NCBI GenBank assembly: GCA_964592275.1
Contig: CAZQDJ010000001.1
Coordinates: 1 to 64,000 of the forward strand
Direction of reading: 5' to 3'
Length of the DNA stretch: 64,000 nt
DNA from: CANNBR01 sp964592275
GTDB lineage: Bacteria > Babelota > Babeliae > Babelales > CAIQNR01
The notes below the pieces were generated by a model that saw nothing but the letters and a program-made list of their open reading frames with translations, did not search any database and was not told the DNA's origin. Positions 34,327 to 42,659 of this stretch are shown one piece after another. Position 1 is the first letter of the stretch. Every line of letters starts with the position of its first letter. A program made the position numbers and the translations under genes.

Positions 34327-35946
34327 TTAGAAGAATTTTTGGATGAGAAGACAGGCGCCCCATTCTTCTCCTACCCCAAAACTGTTAGCCGTTACTTCGC
34401 CTCGCAAACCAAATTTCCAGGAAGAACCTGGCTTGAATTTTTTTTCTAAAGAAAACCATAGCATTGATTGATAGCCGTAACCCATTTTTGCCATTGATTT
34501 TTTAATGATTTGTTGGTTTTTGATTTCTGCTGGTGCATCAATAGTTAAGAATCGTTCATCGGTATGCCACCATAAATCAGTACCTGCCGTTATATCAAGA
34601 CGTCTTCCTGTGTAGGTAAATGCAGAAGTACTTTGAATAATAAAACCAGGAAAAACCGAAACGTTGTAACGAGTTGGAAAAAATTTGGCAATAAATTGCT
34701 GATTTAAAAAATCCAGCTTTGCAGAAAGTTGTCCCGTTGCAGGATTGGTATCATCCCAATCAAAAGCATTAAAAGCAGTCACTGGGGTATAAGTAATAAA
34801 AAAACGCTGTTCGTTAGCAGGAAGTAACATTTCTGCAGAAAGGAGCCCTGAAAGAGAAAATTTCTCACTAAAAATCATTTTATTATGCGTAAAAACCCCA
34901 ATACCAAGATGGTGATTATTTCCCAATGGTGTTTGTACAAGAATAGTTGAAAGCCGATCCATAATAGCATTTCCAAGTTTTTGAATATTTTCTTGGACTA
35001 AAGGTATATTTTGATCAGGCGGCGTACTCATACCTGGTAAAAGTAAATCAGTATACAAATCAAAAGCTGGAGCAGGTGCGTAGACATTAAAATTGGTTCC
35101 GTACAACCCTTTTTTTACTGCAAAAGCAGTTGGAATGGTTGCTCGTACGCCAGCACTAAAAACTTGTTTATGAGTGTCTATAAATAAATGTTCAAAGTTA
35201 AGCCGTAGATCTCCGAATCCTACTTGGTCACTGATTAAATGTTCACGCGCAAAATCGACTTCATCAAAACCAGTGTCACTAAAGAAAAGATTTTTTTGAA
35301 CTATTAACTGATCTTCTTCTGGCATATTAAGATTATGTTCCGCATATAAAAATGGAATACGCCCAGAAAGAGTCCACGTGTCTGTTGATTTTACGTACTC
35401 AAACATTGCTCCTGCGCGCCGTTCTTCTAGATAGATCGTATTAAAAAGCCCAAGAACGTTGCTCAGATTAACTCCTTCAAAATCAACATCTTCGATCTTT
35501 GTAAGAAGATCATTGAGTGCATTGTTAGCATCGTTTTGGTTCATATCGATGTAATAATTTATATTCGATCTTGTATCGTAAAAATATTCTTTGAACGTCT
35601 GTGTGGCAAACGGTTTAAAGCTGAAATTTTGACCATGCAATCCTTGTTCTACAAATTGTTGAAATATTGGATTATCAATAATGTTTCTACGTAGAGGTGG
35701 ATTACTGCGGTAATATAAAGGATTCTGAAGAACCTTTTGCGCATCAACAAGTGTAGTTAAATTAGCAACAGCATCATCTTTTGAAATAACAGCACGCGTG
35801 GTACTAAAATCTAAGCTTTGATCTTCTGCTGCCTCTAAGAGATATGGTTCTTCTCCCAGTTGATCAAAAACATTTTCCCATTCTTCTGCATAAATGTTTA
35901 TAGATGTGAATACCAATATGAATAAAAAATAGCGACCGTACTTCAT
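34327..35946 (-). CDS. Putative outer-membrane beta-barrel protein
   Basis: The 539-aa protein starts with a signal peptide ending IYAEEW. From residue ~170 it shows alternating strand patterns typical of transmembrane beta-strands (FEYVKSTDTWTLSGRIPF; HHLGIGVFTHNKMIF; SWKFGLRGEV), and it ends in LLIQKFF with the C-terminal Phe recognised by BAM in many outer-membrane proteins. I do not recognise a family. It implies a diderm envelope. It is the first gene of a probable two-gene unit with the helical exported protein; AGGA lies before the ATG at 35946. Confidence 0.7.
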   Translation of the reverse strand: MKYGRYFLFILVFTSINIYAEEWENVFDQLGEEPYLLEAAEDQSLDFSTTRAVISKDDAVANLTTLVDAQKVLQNPLYYRSNPPLRRNIIDNPIFQQFVEQGLHGQNFSFKPFATQTFKEYFYDTRSNINYYIDMNQNDANNALNDLLTKIEDVDFEGVNLSNVLGLFNTIYLEERRAGAMFEYVKSTDTWTLSGRIPFLYAEHNLNMPEEDQLIVQKNLFFSDTGFDEVDFAREHLISDQVGFGDLRLNFEHLFIDTHKQVFSAGVRATIPTAFAVKKGLYGTNFNVYAPAPAFDLYTDLLLPGMSTPPDQNIPLVQENIQKLGNAIMDRLSTILVQTPLGNNHHLGIGVFTHNKMIFSEKFSLSGLLSAEMLLPANEQRFFITYTPVTAFNAFDWDDTNPATGQLSAKLDFLNQQFIAKFFPTRYNVSVFPGFIIQSTSAFTYTGRRLDITAGTDLWWHTDERFLTIDAPAEIKNQQIIKKSMAKMGYGYQSMLWFSLEKKFKPGSSWKFGLRGEVTANSFGVGEEWGACLLIQKFF

Positions 35947-36124
35947 AATTTTTTTTTCCTGCGTAAACTCTTTATTACTACTATCACTAAAGAAGGATGG
36001 GTATTTTATGAGATTAAGGCATTCTGTTTTAATGCAAGTCAGTATACTTAAAACGTCTAGTTATGACAAAACAGTTCAAAATTAAGCTTATTCTACACAT
36101 TATCGTTCAAGGGAGTCGATTTTT

Positions 36125-36865
36125 ATGGTGCACAACCCATCCAATTTAAAAAGTTTTATGGTTGAAGGAAATATTGGAGCGGGTAAATCGACATTCTTGC
36201 GATTAATCGAAGAACATTTGCCAGTGCAAATTGTCTATGAACCTGTAGATCAATGGCAACGTGTTGCAGCTGGAGAAAACCTTCTTGAACGTTTTTACAA
36301 AGATACGCAACGATGGGCATACACTTTTCAATCTTATGCTTTTATTACACGCGTTATGGAACAACAAAAAAAAGCCCTCGAATTAGTACACGGCTTACAA
36401 GTTATTGAACGATCTGTGTATTCAGATCGTTACTGTTTTGCAAAAAATTGTTTTGAGATGGGTACTATGAACCCCCTTGAATGGAGTTTGTATCAGGAAT
36501 GGTTTGACTGGTTAATTGAAAACTATGTACAAAAACCATCTGGATTTATCTATTTACGCACAAGCCCAGAAAAAAGTTATGAACGTCTAAAAAAACGTGC
36601 TCGCTCAGAAGAGAAAGTGGTTCCTTTAGAATATTTGACACTATTACACAACAAGCATGAGCAGTGGTTGATTGAAAAAAAGAATGTAGCACAATCACTT
36701 TTTGATGTTCCTGTATTGGTTATTGAGGCAGACCAAGAATTTGAGAGTTCTCCAGCTCAAATGGAAGAACATGTCACTCAAATTGCTAAATTTATAGGAG
36801 CACTTTCTCCAGCAAGTAAAGCTAGTCAGACTGTATCTTCAGTTTTTTCGCATATATCCTTGTAA
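36125..36865 (+). CDS. Deoxynucleoside kinase (dNK/dCK/dGK type)
   Basis: The 246-aa P-loop kinase phosphorylates deoxynucleosides for salvage. It has the P-loop VEGNIGAGKST, then YEPVDQW with the substrate-binding Glu, QSYAFITR with the conserved Gln, the ERSVYSDRY catalytic motif, and the lid Arg-rich RLKKRARSEE. The ERS motif places it with the eukaryotic and viral type-I dNK family, which some bacteria also have. A kinase of this type would help a host-dependent cell reuse host deoxynucleosides. AGGGAG lies upstream of the ATG. The next gene is the ATP synthase c subunit. Confidence 0.92.
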   Translation: MVHNPSNLKSFMVEGNIGAGKSTFLRLIEEHLPVQIVYEPVDQWQRVAAGENLLERFYKDTQRWAYTFQSYAFITRVMEQQKKALELVHGLQVIERSVYSDRYCFAKNCFEMGTMNPLEWSLYQEWFDWLIENYVQKPSGFIYLRTSPEKSYERLKKRARSEEKVVPLEYLTLLHNKHEQWLIEKKNVAQSLFDVPVLVIEADQEFESSPAQMEEHVTQIAKFIGALSPASKASQTVSSVFSHISL

Positions 36866-36889
36866 GGAACTAAAAAAGTGGAGTAGAAT
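36860..36889 (+). promoter_or_regulatory. Candidate promoter of the ATP synthase genes
   Basis: TTGTAA (36860-36865) overlaps the stop of the kinase gene, with TAGAAT (36884-36889) after an 18-nt spacer and the atpE ATG about 50 nt further on. The -10 matches the consensus at five of six positions. Confidence 0.35.
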
Positions 36890-36937
36890 AACGAACTACA
36901 CTGTTAAAATGAAAATAGATCTGTGAAAGGGTATCCA

Positions 36938-37177
36938 ATGGAATATTACGTAAAAGCTGCTGCTTTTTTAGGCGCTGCAATCGCTATAGGGTTAGGAACA
37001 CTTGGGCCATCTTTGGGGATGGGAATGATTGCTTCAAAGGCGTGTGAAAATATAGGAAAATATCCAGAAAGCGCTAATCAAATTAGAAGCGCTATGATGT
37101 TTGGACTTATTATGGTCGAAACAGCAGCCGTGTATGCGTTTGTTATTTCTTTTGTTACGATTCTTTTTAATCGTTAA
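36938..37177 (+). CDS. atpE: F-type ATP synthase subunit c
   Basis: The 79-aa hairpin of two membrane helices forms the rotor ring. Helix 1 is glycine-rich (GLGTLGPSLGMGMIASKA), the polar loop is NIGKYPESANQIR, and helix 2 carries the ion-binding Glu in MVETAAVYAF. The GPSLG segment has Met where sodium-binding rings usually have Gln, so proton coupling is likelier, though not certain. ATG 36938 follows GAAAGGG; a GTG 15 nt upstream is unlikely. Subunit a (atpB) is not adjacent in this window. Confidence 0.93.
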   Translation: MEYYVKAAAFLGAAIAIGLGTLGPSLGMGMIASKACENIGKYPESANQIRSAMMFGLIMVETAAVYAFVISFVTILFNR

Positions 37178-37209
37178 TCTTTTCGCTTTTTAGTAAGCAA
37201 GGTGATCGC

Positions 37210-37581
37210 ATGATTCAGATTAACGTTACTCTTTTTATTCAAATGCTTAACTTTATAGTTGCATGGAAAATACTTGATACCTTTTTTTTACGTGACTGCG
37301 TAAAAGAAGTTCATAAAGAACGTCACGTCATTACACTTCTTGAGCAATGCGTTGAATCTGAAAAAAATGCAGCCCGTCAGATAGAAAATGAGCATTCTTG
37401 TGCCCTTGAAGTCATTCGCCAGAATTTTATTGCAGCACTTCCTCCTGTAGCAGAAGACCTTTCTCCTAAAAACATTTCAATCGATACGTTTTCATTTTCT
37501 CGAGAATGTGACATTGCCGAGCGCCAACAAATAACAGACGAAACGATTCAGTTCTTGGTAAAGAGAGTAACGCATGTCTAG
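37210..37581 (+). CDS. atpF': ATP synthase b-type stator subunit (b', short)
   Basis: The 123-aa protein has the arrangement of a b or b' subunit: an N-terminal membrane helix (VTLFIQMLNFIVAWKIL) and a charged helical stalk. It is shorter than the usual ~155 aa and its stalk is weakly conserved. The assignment rests largely on its place between atpE and a second b-like gene. AAGGTG precedes the ATG. It overlaps the next gene by 8 nt. Confidence 0.7.
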   Translation: MIQINVTLFIQMLNFIVAWKILDTFFLRDCVKEVHKERHVITLLEQCVESEKNAARQIENEHSCALEVIRQNFIAALPPVAEDLSPKNISIDTFSFSRECDIAERQQITDETIQFLVKRVTHV

Positions 37582-38074
37582 TTTTTCTTGGCCTATTCTT
37601 TTTAATAAACTGCTCAATCTAGGAGTGCTTGTCACTACCTGTATTTACTTAGCAAAAAAATATCTTTCCCCTTACATAAAAAAAAGTCTTAAACATCGCG
37701 AAGAACAAATTTTTTTATTAGAACAGGAAGTACTAGGGCTTCGAGTAAAGAAAACTGATAGTATCCGAGAAATGGATGAACAAAAAGCATATGCCGCACA
37801 ACTGCTTTGGAAAGTGCAGCTTTGGAAAAACGTGATGGAAGAACGATGTATTCTCCAAGATCAAGAACGAACAATCATTGAAAAAAAATCTCTTGAATAT
37901 TTAAAAAAACGAGCCGACGGCTTGTGTCATGAATATTTGAAGCGTGAAGTAATACCTCAGATTTTTGCTCAAACAAAAGAACAAGTTCTTACTTTTTTTG
38001 TAGATGAAAAAATCCAAAAAAAATACATAGCAACTTCTTTGATAAGCATGACAAAAGGAAATTTGCATGGATAG
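37574..38074 (+). CDS. atpF: ATP synthase subunit b
   Basis: The 166-aa stator protein has an N-terminal membrane helix (ILFNKLLNLGVLVTTCIYLAKKYLSPYI) followed by a long charged helix, including a KHREEQI segment typical of b subunits. A second copy-like partner (b') lies just upstream, so this operon encodes a heterodimeric stalk, as in cyanobacteria and some other bacteria. It overlaps the delta gene by 8 nt, as is common in atp operons. Confidence 0.8.
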   Translation: MSSFSWPILFNKLLNLGVLVTTCIYLAKKYLSPYIKKSLKHREEQIFLLEQEVLGLRVKKTDSIREMDEQKAYAAQLLWKVQLWKNVMEERCILQDQERTIIEKKSLEYLKKRADGLCHEYLKREVIPQIFAQTKEQVLTFFVDEKIQKKYIATSLISMTKGNLHG

Positions 38075-38609
38075 ATCAGGACTTTTTCTTGCTCGACGTT
38101 ATGCACAAGCTTATTTAAAAACATTTTATCATCTTCTTACCCCTGATCATATTGCTGCGTTTGAAGCAATACATGTTTTTTTTACCGAACATCAACCTGC
38201 TTGTTTTTTAATGGATTTAACTTTGTTATCATCAGAGATAAAGAAAAATGCGCTTACTAATTTAATTGAGCGCTTCAAGCTTCCCGTTTCTTGTTATGCA
38301 TTAATGTGTTTGATTATTGCTCATCATCGCGCTGCACTCCTTGCTCCTGTGTTTCATCAATTGGCAGATCTGTATCAAGAGCAAGCAAAGATTATGACAT
38401 TTTGCGTACAAAGTTCAGTTGCACTCTCTGATGAAGAAAAAACTGGCATAGAAAAATTTTTAAAGAAGCAGGTACCTATGCAGATACAATGCTCTTATGA
38501 ACTAAATCCAGAACTGATAGCTGGTGTGCGTATTTTTAATGAACGGTATTTGTGGGAATATTCTGCTCAGGCTCAACTACGAGCACTGTATACGAGCGTA
38601 CGACGCTGA
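38067..38609 (+). CDS. atpH: ATP synthase subunit delta
   Basis: This 180-aa soluble stator cap links the b stalk to alpha3-beta3. The N-terminal helical bundle begins LFLARRYAQAYLKTF, the family's ArRYAqAL motif. The C-terminal domain has SSVALSDEEK and then NPELIAGVRIFN, matching the conserved xPxLIGGxxI end. It lies 6 nt before atpA with AAAAGGAAA upstream of its ATG. Confidence 0.88.
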   Translation: MDRSGLFLARRYAQAYLKTFYHLLTPDHIAAFEAIHVFFTEHQPACFLMDLTLLSSEIKKNALTNLIERFKLPVSCYALMCLIIAHHRAALLAPVFHQLADLYQEQAKIMTFCVQSSVALSDEEKTGIEKFLKKQVPMQIQCSYELNPELIAGVRIFNERYLWEYSAQAQLRALYTSVRR

Positions 38610-38615
38610 GGTTTT

Positions 38616-40127
38616 ATGAAGATAAAAAGTACCGATCTTGTTTCTCTTTTTGAAAAAGCTTTACATGATGGGCCGCAAGAAAATTTAGAAGAAATTGGAA
38701 TTGTTGTTCAAGTAGGTGATGGGATTTGCCGTGTTCATGGACTTGAGCGAGCAGTTTATAATGAAATTGTCGAATTTGACGAAGGAAACAAGGGAATCAT
38801 TCTTGATCTTGATGAAAGTTACGTCTCTGTTTTTCTTTTATATGCAAATATACCTGTTGTTGAATTAGAAGTAGTCAGACGCACTGGGCATGTCTTTAAA
38901 ACTCCTGTAGGAATGAACCTTCTTGGTCGCGTTATCAATGCGATTGGAACTCCCATCGATGGCCTTGGAGAATTAGATACAGAGGAAGTAGCACCGATAG
39001 AAGCGTTTGCTCCAGGGGTTATTGAACGCAATCCAATTAACGAACCACTACAAACAGGAATTCTTGTTATTGATGCGTTAGTGCCTGTTGGCAAGGGTCA
39101 GCGAGAGCTAATTATTGGAAATAGAAATACCGGTAAAACCGCCGTTGCGCTTGATGCAATTTTAAACCAAAAAGGTAAAAATGTTTTCTGTATCTATGTT
39201 TCGATTGGTCAACGCCAAGCAAATTTAGCACGTGTTATTCAGCTCTTAAGTGAAAATGGAGCACTTGAATACACTGTTGTAGTAAGCGCCGATTCAAGTG
39301 ATGCAGTGCTGTGCCAATATCTTGCACCGTACGTTGGTTGTACCATTGGTGAATATTTTAGAGATAGAGGACACGATGCTCTTATTGTCTATGATTCTTT
39401 AAGTAATCATGCCATTGCTTACCGAGAAATGTCTCTCTTATTGCGTAGACCACCAGGACGTGAAGCATATCCAGGTGATGTATTTTATCTCCACTCTCGT
39501 CTTTTAGAGCGTGCAGGAAAACTTGCAAAAGGTGGTTCACTAACAGCACTTCCTATTATTGAAGTACAATCAGATGATATCACTGCGTACATTCCAACCA
39601 ATCTTATTTCCATCACTGACGGACAAGTATTCCTTGATGACCAACTGTTTAAAAGTGGGATTCGTCCTGCAGTAAATATTGGTCTTTCGGTATCTCGTGT
39701 TGGTGGTGCTGCACAAACGCGTGCAGTAAAAAAGATGGCAAAGACCTTAGGCCTTGAGCTTGCACAATATCGTGAATTGTTAGATTTTTCTCAATTTGGC
39801 ACTGACCTTGATAAAGAAGCACAACAACGCCTTGCCCGTGGTCAATGCGCTATGGAAGTGCTTAAACAGGGCCATTACACAACCTATAACTTTGTGCAGG
39901 AAGCATTAATGCTTTTTATTTTACAAGAAGGTTTTTTGCATGATGTTGCGCTTCCTACTATTCAAGCATTTGTGTCACAGTTCGTAAGCTACGTTGAATC
40001 AGTCTATCCGCAAGTTTATAACACCATTTTAGAATCAACCGATGTGTCCGATCAAATTAAAACTGAACTTATTGCAGTAGCAAAAGAGTTTAAAGTTCTT
40101 TTTGTGGCACCTGAATTAATGGGATAA
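38616..40127 (+). CDS. atpA: ATP synthase subunit alpha
   Basis: The 503-aa non-catalytic nucleotide-binding subunit of F1 is complete. The N-terminal barrel has VVQVGDGICRVHGLE. The P-loop is GNRNTGKTA (Asn where most have Asp-Arg-Gln). Then come YVSIGQRQANLA, the DALIVYDSLSNHAIAYRE Walker B region, and the arginine-finger segment SVSRVGGAAQTRAVK. No gamma, beta or epsilon genes follow; the next genes encode unrelated enzymes, so those subunits must lie elsewhere if the complex is functional. Confidence 0.96.
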   Translation: MKIKSTDLVSLFEKALHDGPQENLEEIGIVVQVGDGICRVHGLERAVYNEIVEFDEGNKGIILDLDESYVSVFLLYANIPVVELEVVRRTGHVFKTPVGMNLLGRVINAIGTPIDGLGELDTEEVAPIEAFAPGVIERNPINEPLQTGILVIDALVPVGKGQRELIIGNRNTGKTAVALDAILNQKGKNVFCIYVSIGQRQANLARVIQLLSENGALEYTVVVSADSSDAVLCQYLAPYVGCTIGEYFRDRGHDALIVYDSLSNHAIAYREMSLLLRRPPGREAYPGDVFYLHSRLLERAGKLAKGGSLTALPIIEVQSDDITAYIPTNLISITDGQVFLDDQLFKSGIRPAVNIGLSVSRVGGAAQTRAVKKMAKTLGLELAQYRELLDFSQFGTDLDKEAQQRLARGQCAMEVLKQGHYTTYNFVQEALMLFILQEGFLHDVALPTIQAFVSQFVSYVESVYPQVYNTILESTDVSDQIKTELIAVAKEFKVLFVAPELMG

Positions 40128-40141
40128 AAAAAGTAGCCGCA

Positions 40142-40702
40142 ATGAAAAAAATAAAAGTAATTCTCATGCATGGTAATGGCTCAAGTTCTCCACAGGATAA
40201 TTGGTGGCCATATGTTAAAAGCAAATTAGAAAAAAAAGGCTTTACAGTTCTTGCCCCTCAATTTCCCGATGCTCCACTTTGCAGAGAAAAATACTGGCTC
40301 CCTTTTTTAAAAGAGCTAGGTGCCGATGAGAGTACAATACTTATCGGCCATTCAACAGGTGCTATTGCTGCTATGCGGTTTGCTGAAAGCAATCGCATTT
40401 TAGGATCGGTGCTTATTGGTTCTTATGTAAGTGACTTGGGTATGGAAACTGAAAAGCTCAGTGGGTATTTTGATCGTCCATGGAAATGGAATGCCATTAA
40501 AAACAATCAAACCTTTATCATTCAATTTGCATCCACTGATGATCCATGGATTCCTATTACCGAAGCACGAGCAGTACACGAAAATCTAAACACTGAATAT
40601 TACGAGTTTACCGATGAAGGTCACTTTGGCGGAGACGATGAAAAGCTAGAGTTTCCTGAATTGGTCAATGCGGTTAGTAATCAACTCAAAGCCGTACGTT
40701 AA
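40142..40702 (+). CDS. RBBP9/YdeN-family serine hydrolase
   Basis: This 186-aa small alpha/beta hydrolase has the family's HGNGSS opening, W-x-P residues, the nucleophile elbow IGHSTGAIAA (Ser), the acid in ASTDDPWIP and the histidine in DEGHFGG. Substrates of this family are poorly defined; bacterial members act as small-ester hydrolases. It starts 15 nt after atpA, and its stop shares a base with the next start (TAATG). Confidence 0.87.
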   Translation: MKKIKVILMHGNGSSSPQDNWWPYVKSKLEKKGFTVLAPQFPDAPLCREKYWLPFLKELGADESTILIGHSTGAIAAMRFAESNRILGSVLIGSYVSDLGMETEKLSGYFDRPWKWNAIKNNQTFIIQFASTDDPWIPITEARAVHENLNTEYYEFTDEGHFGGDDEKLEFPELVNAVSNQLKAVR

Positions 40703-41247
40703 TGAATTTTATACCGTTAAAAACAAAACGTTTTCCGCTATTGATTCAGTGGCTTAATACACCTCATGTTGCTCAATGGTGGTCAGATGGTAAGGTATGG
40801 GATGAAGTAGCAGTTGCTGAAAAATATACCTCTTACATTGATGGTTACAAAATTAATGAGCATAGTGAAAAAAAGCCGATCTTTCCTTTTATAATTCAGT
40901 ATCAGGGTACCATGATCGGCTACATTCAGTATTACGATGTGCGCGATTTTACAAGAGAGTCATTTGATGTTGTACAGCCGTATCTTCCCGCTTCATGCGC
41001 TGCCTTAGATTTTTTTATAGGTGATGAAGCTTTTCTTGGAAAAGGTCTGGGCACAACCTTTCTTGTGCAATTTTTGCAAGAACATATTTTTAAGAATTTT
41101 GAGGCTTGTTACGTTGATCCTGAAAAAGAAAACCATCGCGCTTTGCGTACGTATGAAAAAGCAGGATTTACTGTTCTTAGTGATGTTAATCAGATAATTT
41201 TGGAAGAACTTTCTATTGTGCCGTTGGTTATTTTAAAAGATTTTTAG
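40702..41247 (+). CDS. GNAT acetyltransferase, AAC(6')-like
   Basis: The 181-aa protein has the layout of the aminoglycoside 6'-acetyltransferase/IucB-like GNAT branch: RFPLLIQWLNTPHVAQWW at the start, IGYIQYYD, then DFFIGDEAFLGKGLGTTF with the acetyl-CoA loop, and NHRALRTYEKAGF. Whether it modifies aminoglycosides cannot be told; many chromosomal members have other substrates. It is coupled to the hydrolase gene upstream by TAATG. Confidence 0.85.
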   Translation: MNFIPLKTKRFPLLIQWLNTPHVAQWWSDGKVWDEVAVAEKYTSYIDGYKINEHSEKKPIFPFIIQYQGTMIGYIQYYDVRDFTRESFDVVQPYLPASCAALDFFIGDEAFLGKGLGTTFLVQFLQEHIFKNFEACYVDPEKENHRALRTYEKAGFTVLSDVNQIILEELSIVPLVILKDF

Positions 41248-41259
41248 GAGCTACGTAGT

Positions 41260-41766
41260 ATGAAACATCACGGTAGTATTTCTGCTGATCTTCTTACTGC
41301 TCAAGAATGTGCATACGAGCCATTAGGATTAATCTACAGCAACCTGGTCCAAGAAGCAGAAAGCAAAGAATATGAAGCTTGCAGTTTTAATCTTTGCCAA
41401 AAACATATCAAGTTCCGTACAGCAAAAATCACCCCAACAAAAATAGGACAATTCGTTACCTTCTGGAAACGAATCAGCGATGGGCCTATTATGCCGTACG
41501 ATGTAAATGACGACTTTGATTTTTTAGTAGTGAGTGTGCGTGATACGAATCGCCTAGGTCATTTTGTTTTTCCAAAAGATGTTCTTTTGCAAAAAGGGTT
41601 GCTGTCAAAAGATGGACAGGGTGGAAAGCGGGCTATGCGCGTATATCCTTTGTGGGACATAACGGATAACTTTCAAGCAAAAAAAACTCAAACTTGGCAG
41701 TTGCTTTATTTTGTTGGAATTCAGCCTTCTTTTGATAAAGAGAAGATGAGAAAATTTTTAGCTTAA
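41260..41766 (+). CDS. MepB-family protein
   Basis: The 168-aa protein matches the MepB pattern: EYEACSFNLCQKHIKFRTAKITPTKIG split over two strands, FVTFWKR, DFLVVSV, FVFPKDVL, and GKRAMRVYPLWD towards the end. Family members occur in many bacteria; in Staphylococcus mepB lies in the mepRAB multidrug locus, but its biochemical role is unknown. A clear AGGAG precedes the ATG. It follows the GNAT gene closely and is convergent with the HEPN gene (7 nt apart). Confidence 0.8.
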   Translation: MKHHGSISADLLTAQECAYEPLGLIYSNLVQEAESKEYEACSFNLCQKHIKFRTAKITPTKIGQFVTFWKRISDGPIMPYDVNDDFDFLVVSVRDTNRLGHFVFPKDVLLQKGLLSKDGQGGKRAMRVYPLWDITDNFQAKKTQTWQLLYFVGIQPSFDKEKMRKFLA

Positions 41767-41772
41767 TGGCGC

Positions 41773-42222
41773 TTACTCTTGTCCACTAAGAGAGTTTTCA
41801 TGTTCACAACTCCCTGAACCATAGCGCTGCTTCAGTAGCACTACCATTTTTTTTAATGCTGGAAAGTAACGATTTTTAACGCACTCATAAATATGATCGG
41901 CAACTTTTTCATCATAAGTATGAGTTGTTTGATTTCTGTCATCAAGCATATCGAGCCATAACTTTTCATTATCAATCAAATGCTGTTGAAAAGCATATTG
42001 AAGAGCTCCTCGTGGCGAATTCGTTTCTATTCCACACTTCTCTAACAATACGATTTTTAATGTCTTCCAGGCCAGTTCAAACGTATATTCAAACCGTTGA
42101 ATACATGCATCAATCACAAATCTTTTACCTACAATAGGCTCATTGACGACTTCTTCAAGAGTAGTGACCGCTTTCTCAAAAACCTCAATTCTAAAAGCTG
42201 ATTTTTCGAAACTCTTATGCAT
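41773..42222 (-). CDS. HEPN-type toxin/nucleotidyltransferase partner (HepT-like, HI0074 family)
   Basis: The 149-aa helical protein is of the HI0074 (nucleotidyltransferase substrate-binding) group: FEYTFELAWKTLKIVL, SPRGALQYAF and the RNase-type motif DRNQTTHTY (R-x4-H plus Tyr). HepT proteins with this motif are RNases silenced when the MNT partner AMPylates the tyrosine. It overlaps the MNT gene upstream by 8 nt, the usual operon for the pair. AAAGGAAAC precedes the ATG. Confidence 0.85.
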   Translation of the reverse strand: MHKSFEKSAFRIEVFEKAVTTLEEVVNEPIVGKRFVIDACIQRFEYTFELAWKTLKIVLLEKCGIETNSPRGALQYAFQQHLIDNEKLWLDMLDDRNQTTHTYDEKVADHIYECVKNRYFPALKKMVVLLKQRYGSGSCEHENSLSGQE

Positions 42223-42568
42223 GTGTTTCCTTTCTATGAAATATAATTACGCGATCGTTCAAAATATTTTTCCTAAAAGGATTATCCTCTCTTATCGTAT
42301 CAAATTGCACACAATCAATTTTTAATAGGGTGTCTGCCTGATTAATTACCTCCCTAAGGTCGTACCATTCATCTCTTGTTGCACGCGGGCAGACAATAGC
42401 AATATCAATATCAGATCGCTCTTGATTGTCTCCTCGAGCACGCGAACCATAGAGCCAAATTTCATCAACGAAGGGAAATTCACACAGTTTTTTAAAAAAA
42501 TTATAGTCTTTAATCCACGCATATTTTTCAGAACAAATTTCCATATTTTGTCTTTCATACGTCATCAT
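42215..42568 (-). CDS. MNT-type nucleotidyltransferase (antitoxin of the HEPN pair)
   Basis: The minimal nucleotidyltransferase fold is indicated by YGSRARGDNQERSDIDIAIV, the GSxRxG...SDxDI active-site signature, followed by a third acidic residue in KIDCVQFD. Coupled with the overlapping HEPN gene it forms an MntA/HepT-like pair. ATGs at 42568, 42565 and 42544 are all possible; none has a strong Shine-Dalgarno, so the N-terminus is uncertain. It is about 117 aa from 42568. Confidence 0.83.
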   Translation of the reverse strand: MMTYERQNMEICSEKYAWIKDYNFFKKLCEFPFVDEIWLYGSRARGDNQERSDIDIAIVCPRATRDEWYDLREVINQADTLLKIDCVQFDTIREDNPFRKNILNDRVIIFHRKETHA

Positions 42569-42618
42569 CAACCCGCTAAAACATAACATACAAGGATATG
42601 GTGACACTGTGTTATGCT

Positions 42619-42647
42619 TAAAAAAAGGGAGCTCGAAAGCCCCCTTA
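42619..42647 (-). terminator. Rho-independent terminator downstream of rho
   Basis: On the minus strand a 9-bp stem (AAGGGGGCT / AGCTCCCTT, one G-T pair) with a TTCG loop runs into a T tract. It lies 13 nt after the rho stop codon. AAGTTTTT on the other side lets it work in both directions. Confidence 0.8.
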
Positions 42648-42659
42648 AGTTTTTACTAC

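Noticed and set aside
36938..37177. Sodium-type c subunit suggested by the ET...Y pattern in helix 2
   Set aside because: The helix-1 Gln that helps bind sodium is Met here (GPSLGMG), so the evidence does not support sodium specificity.
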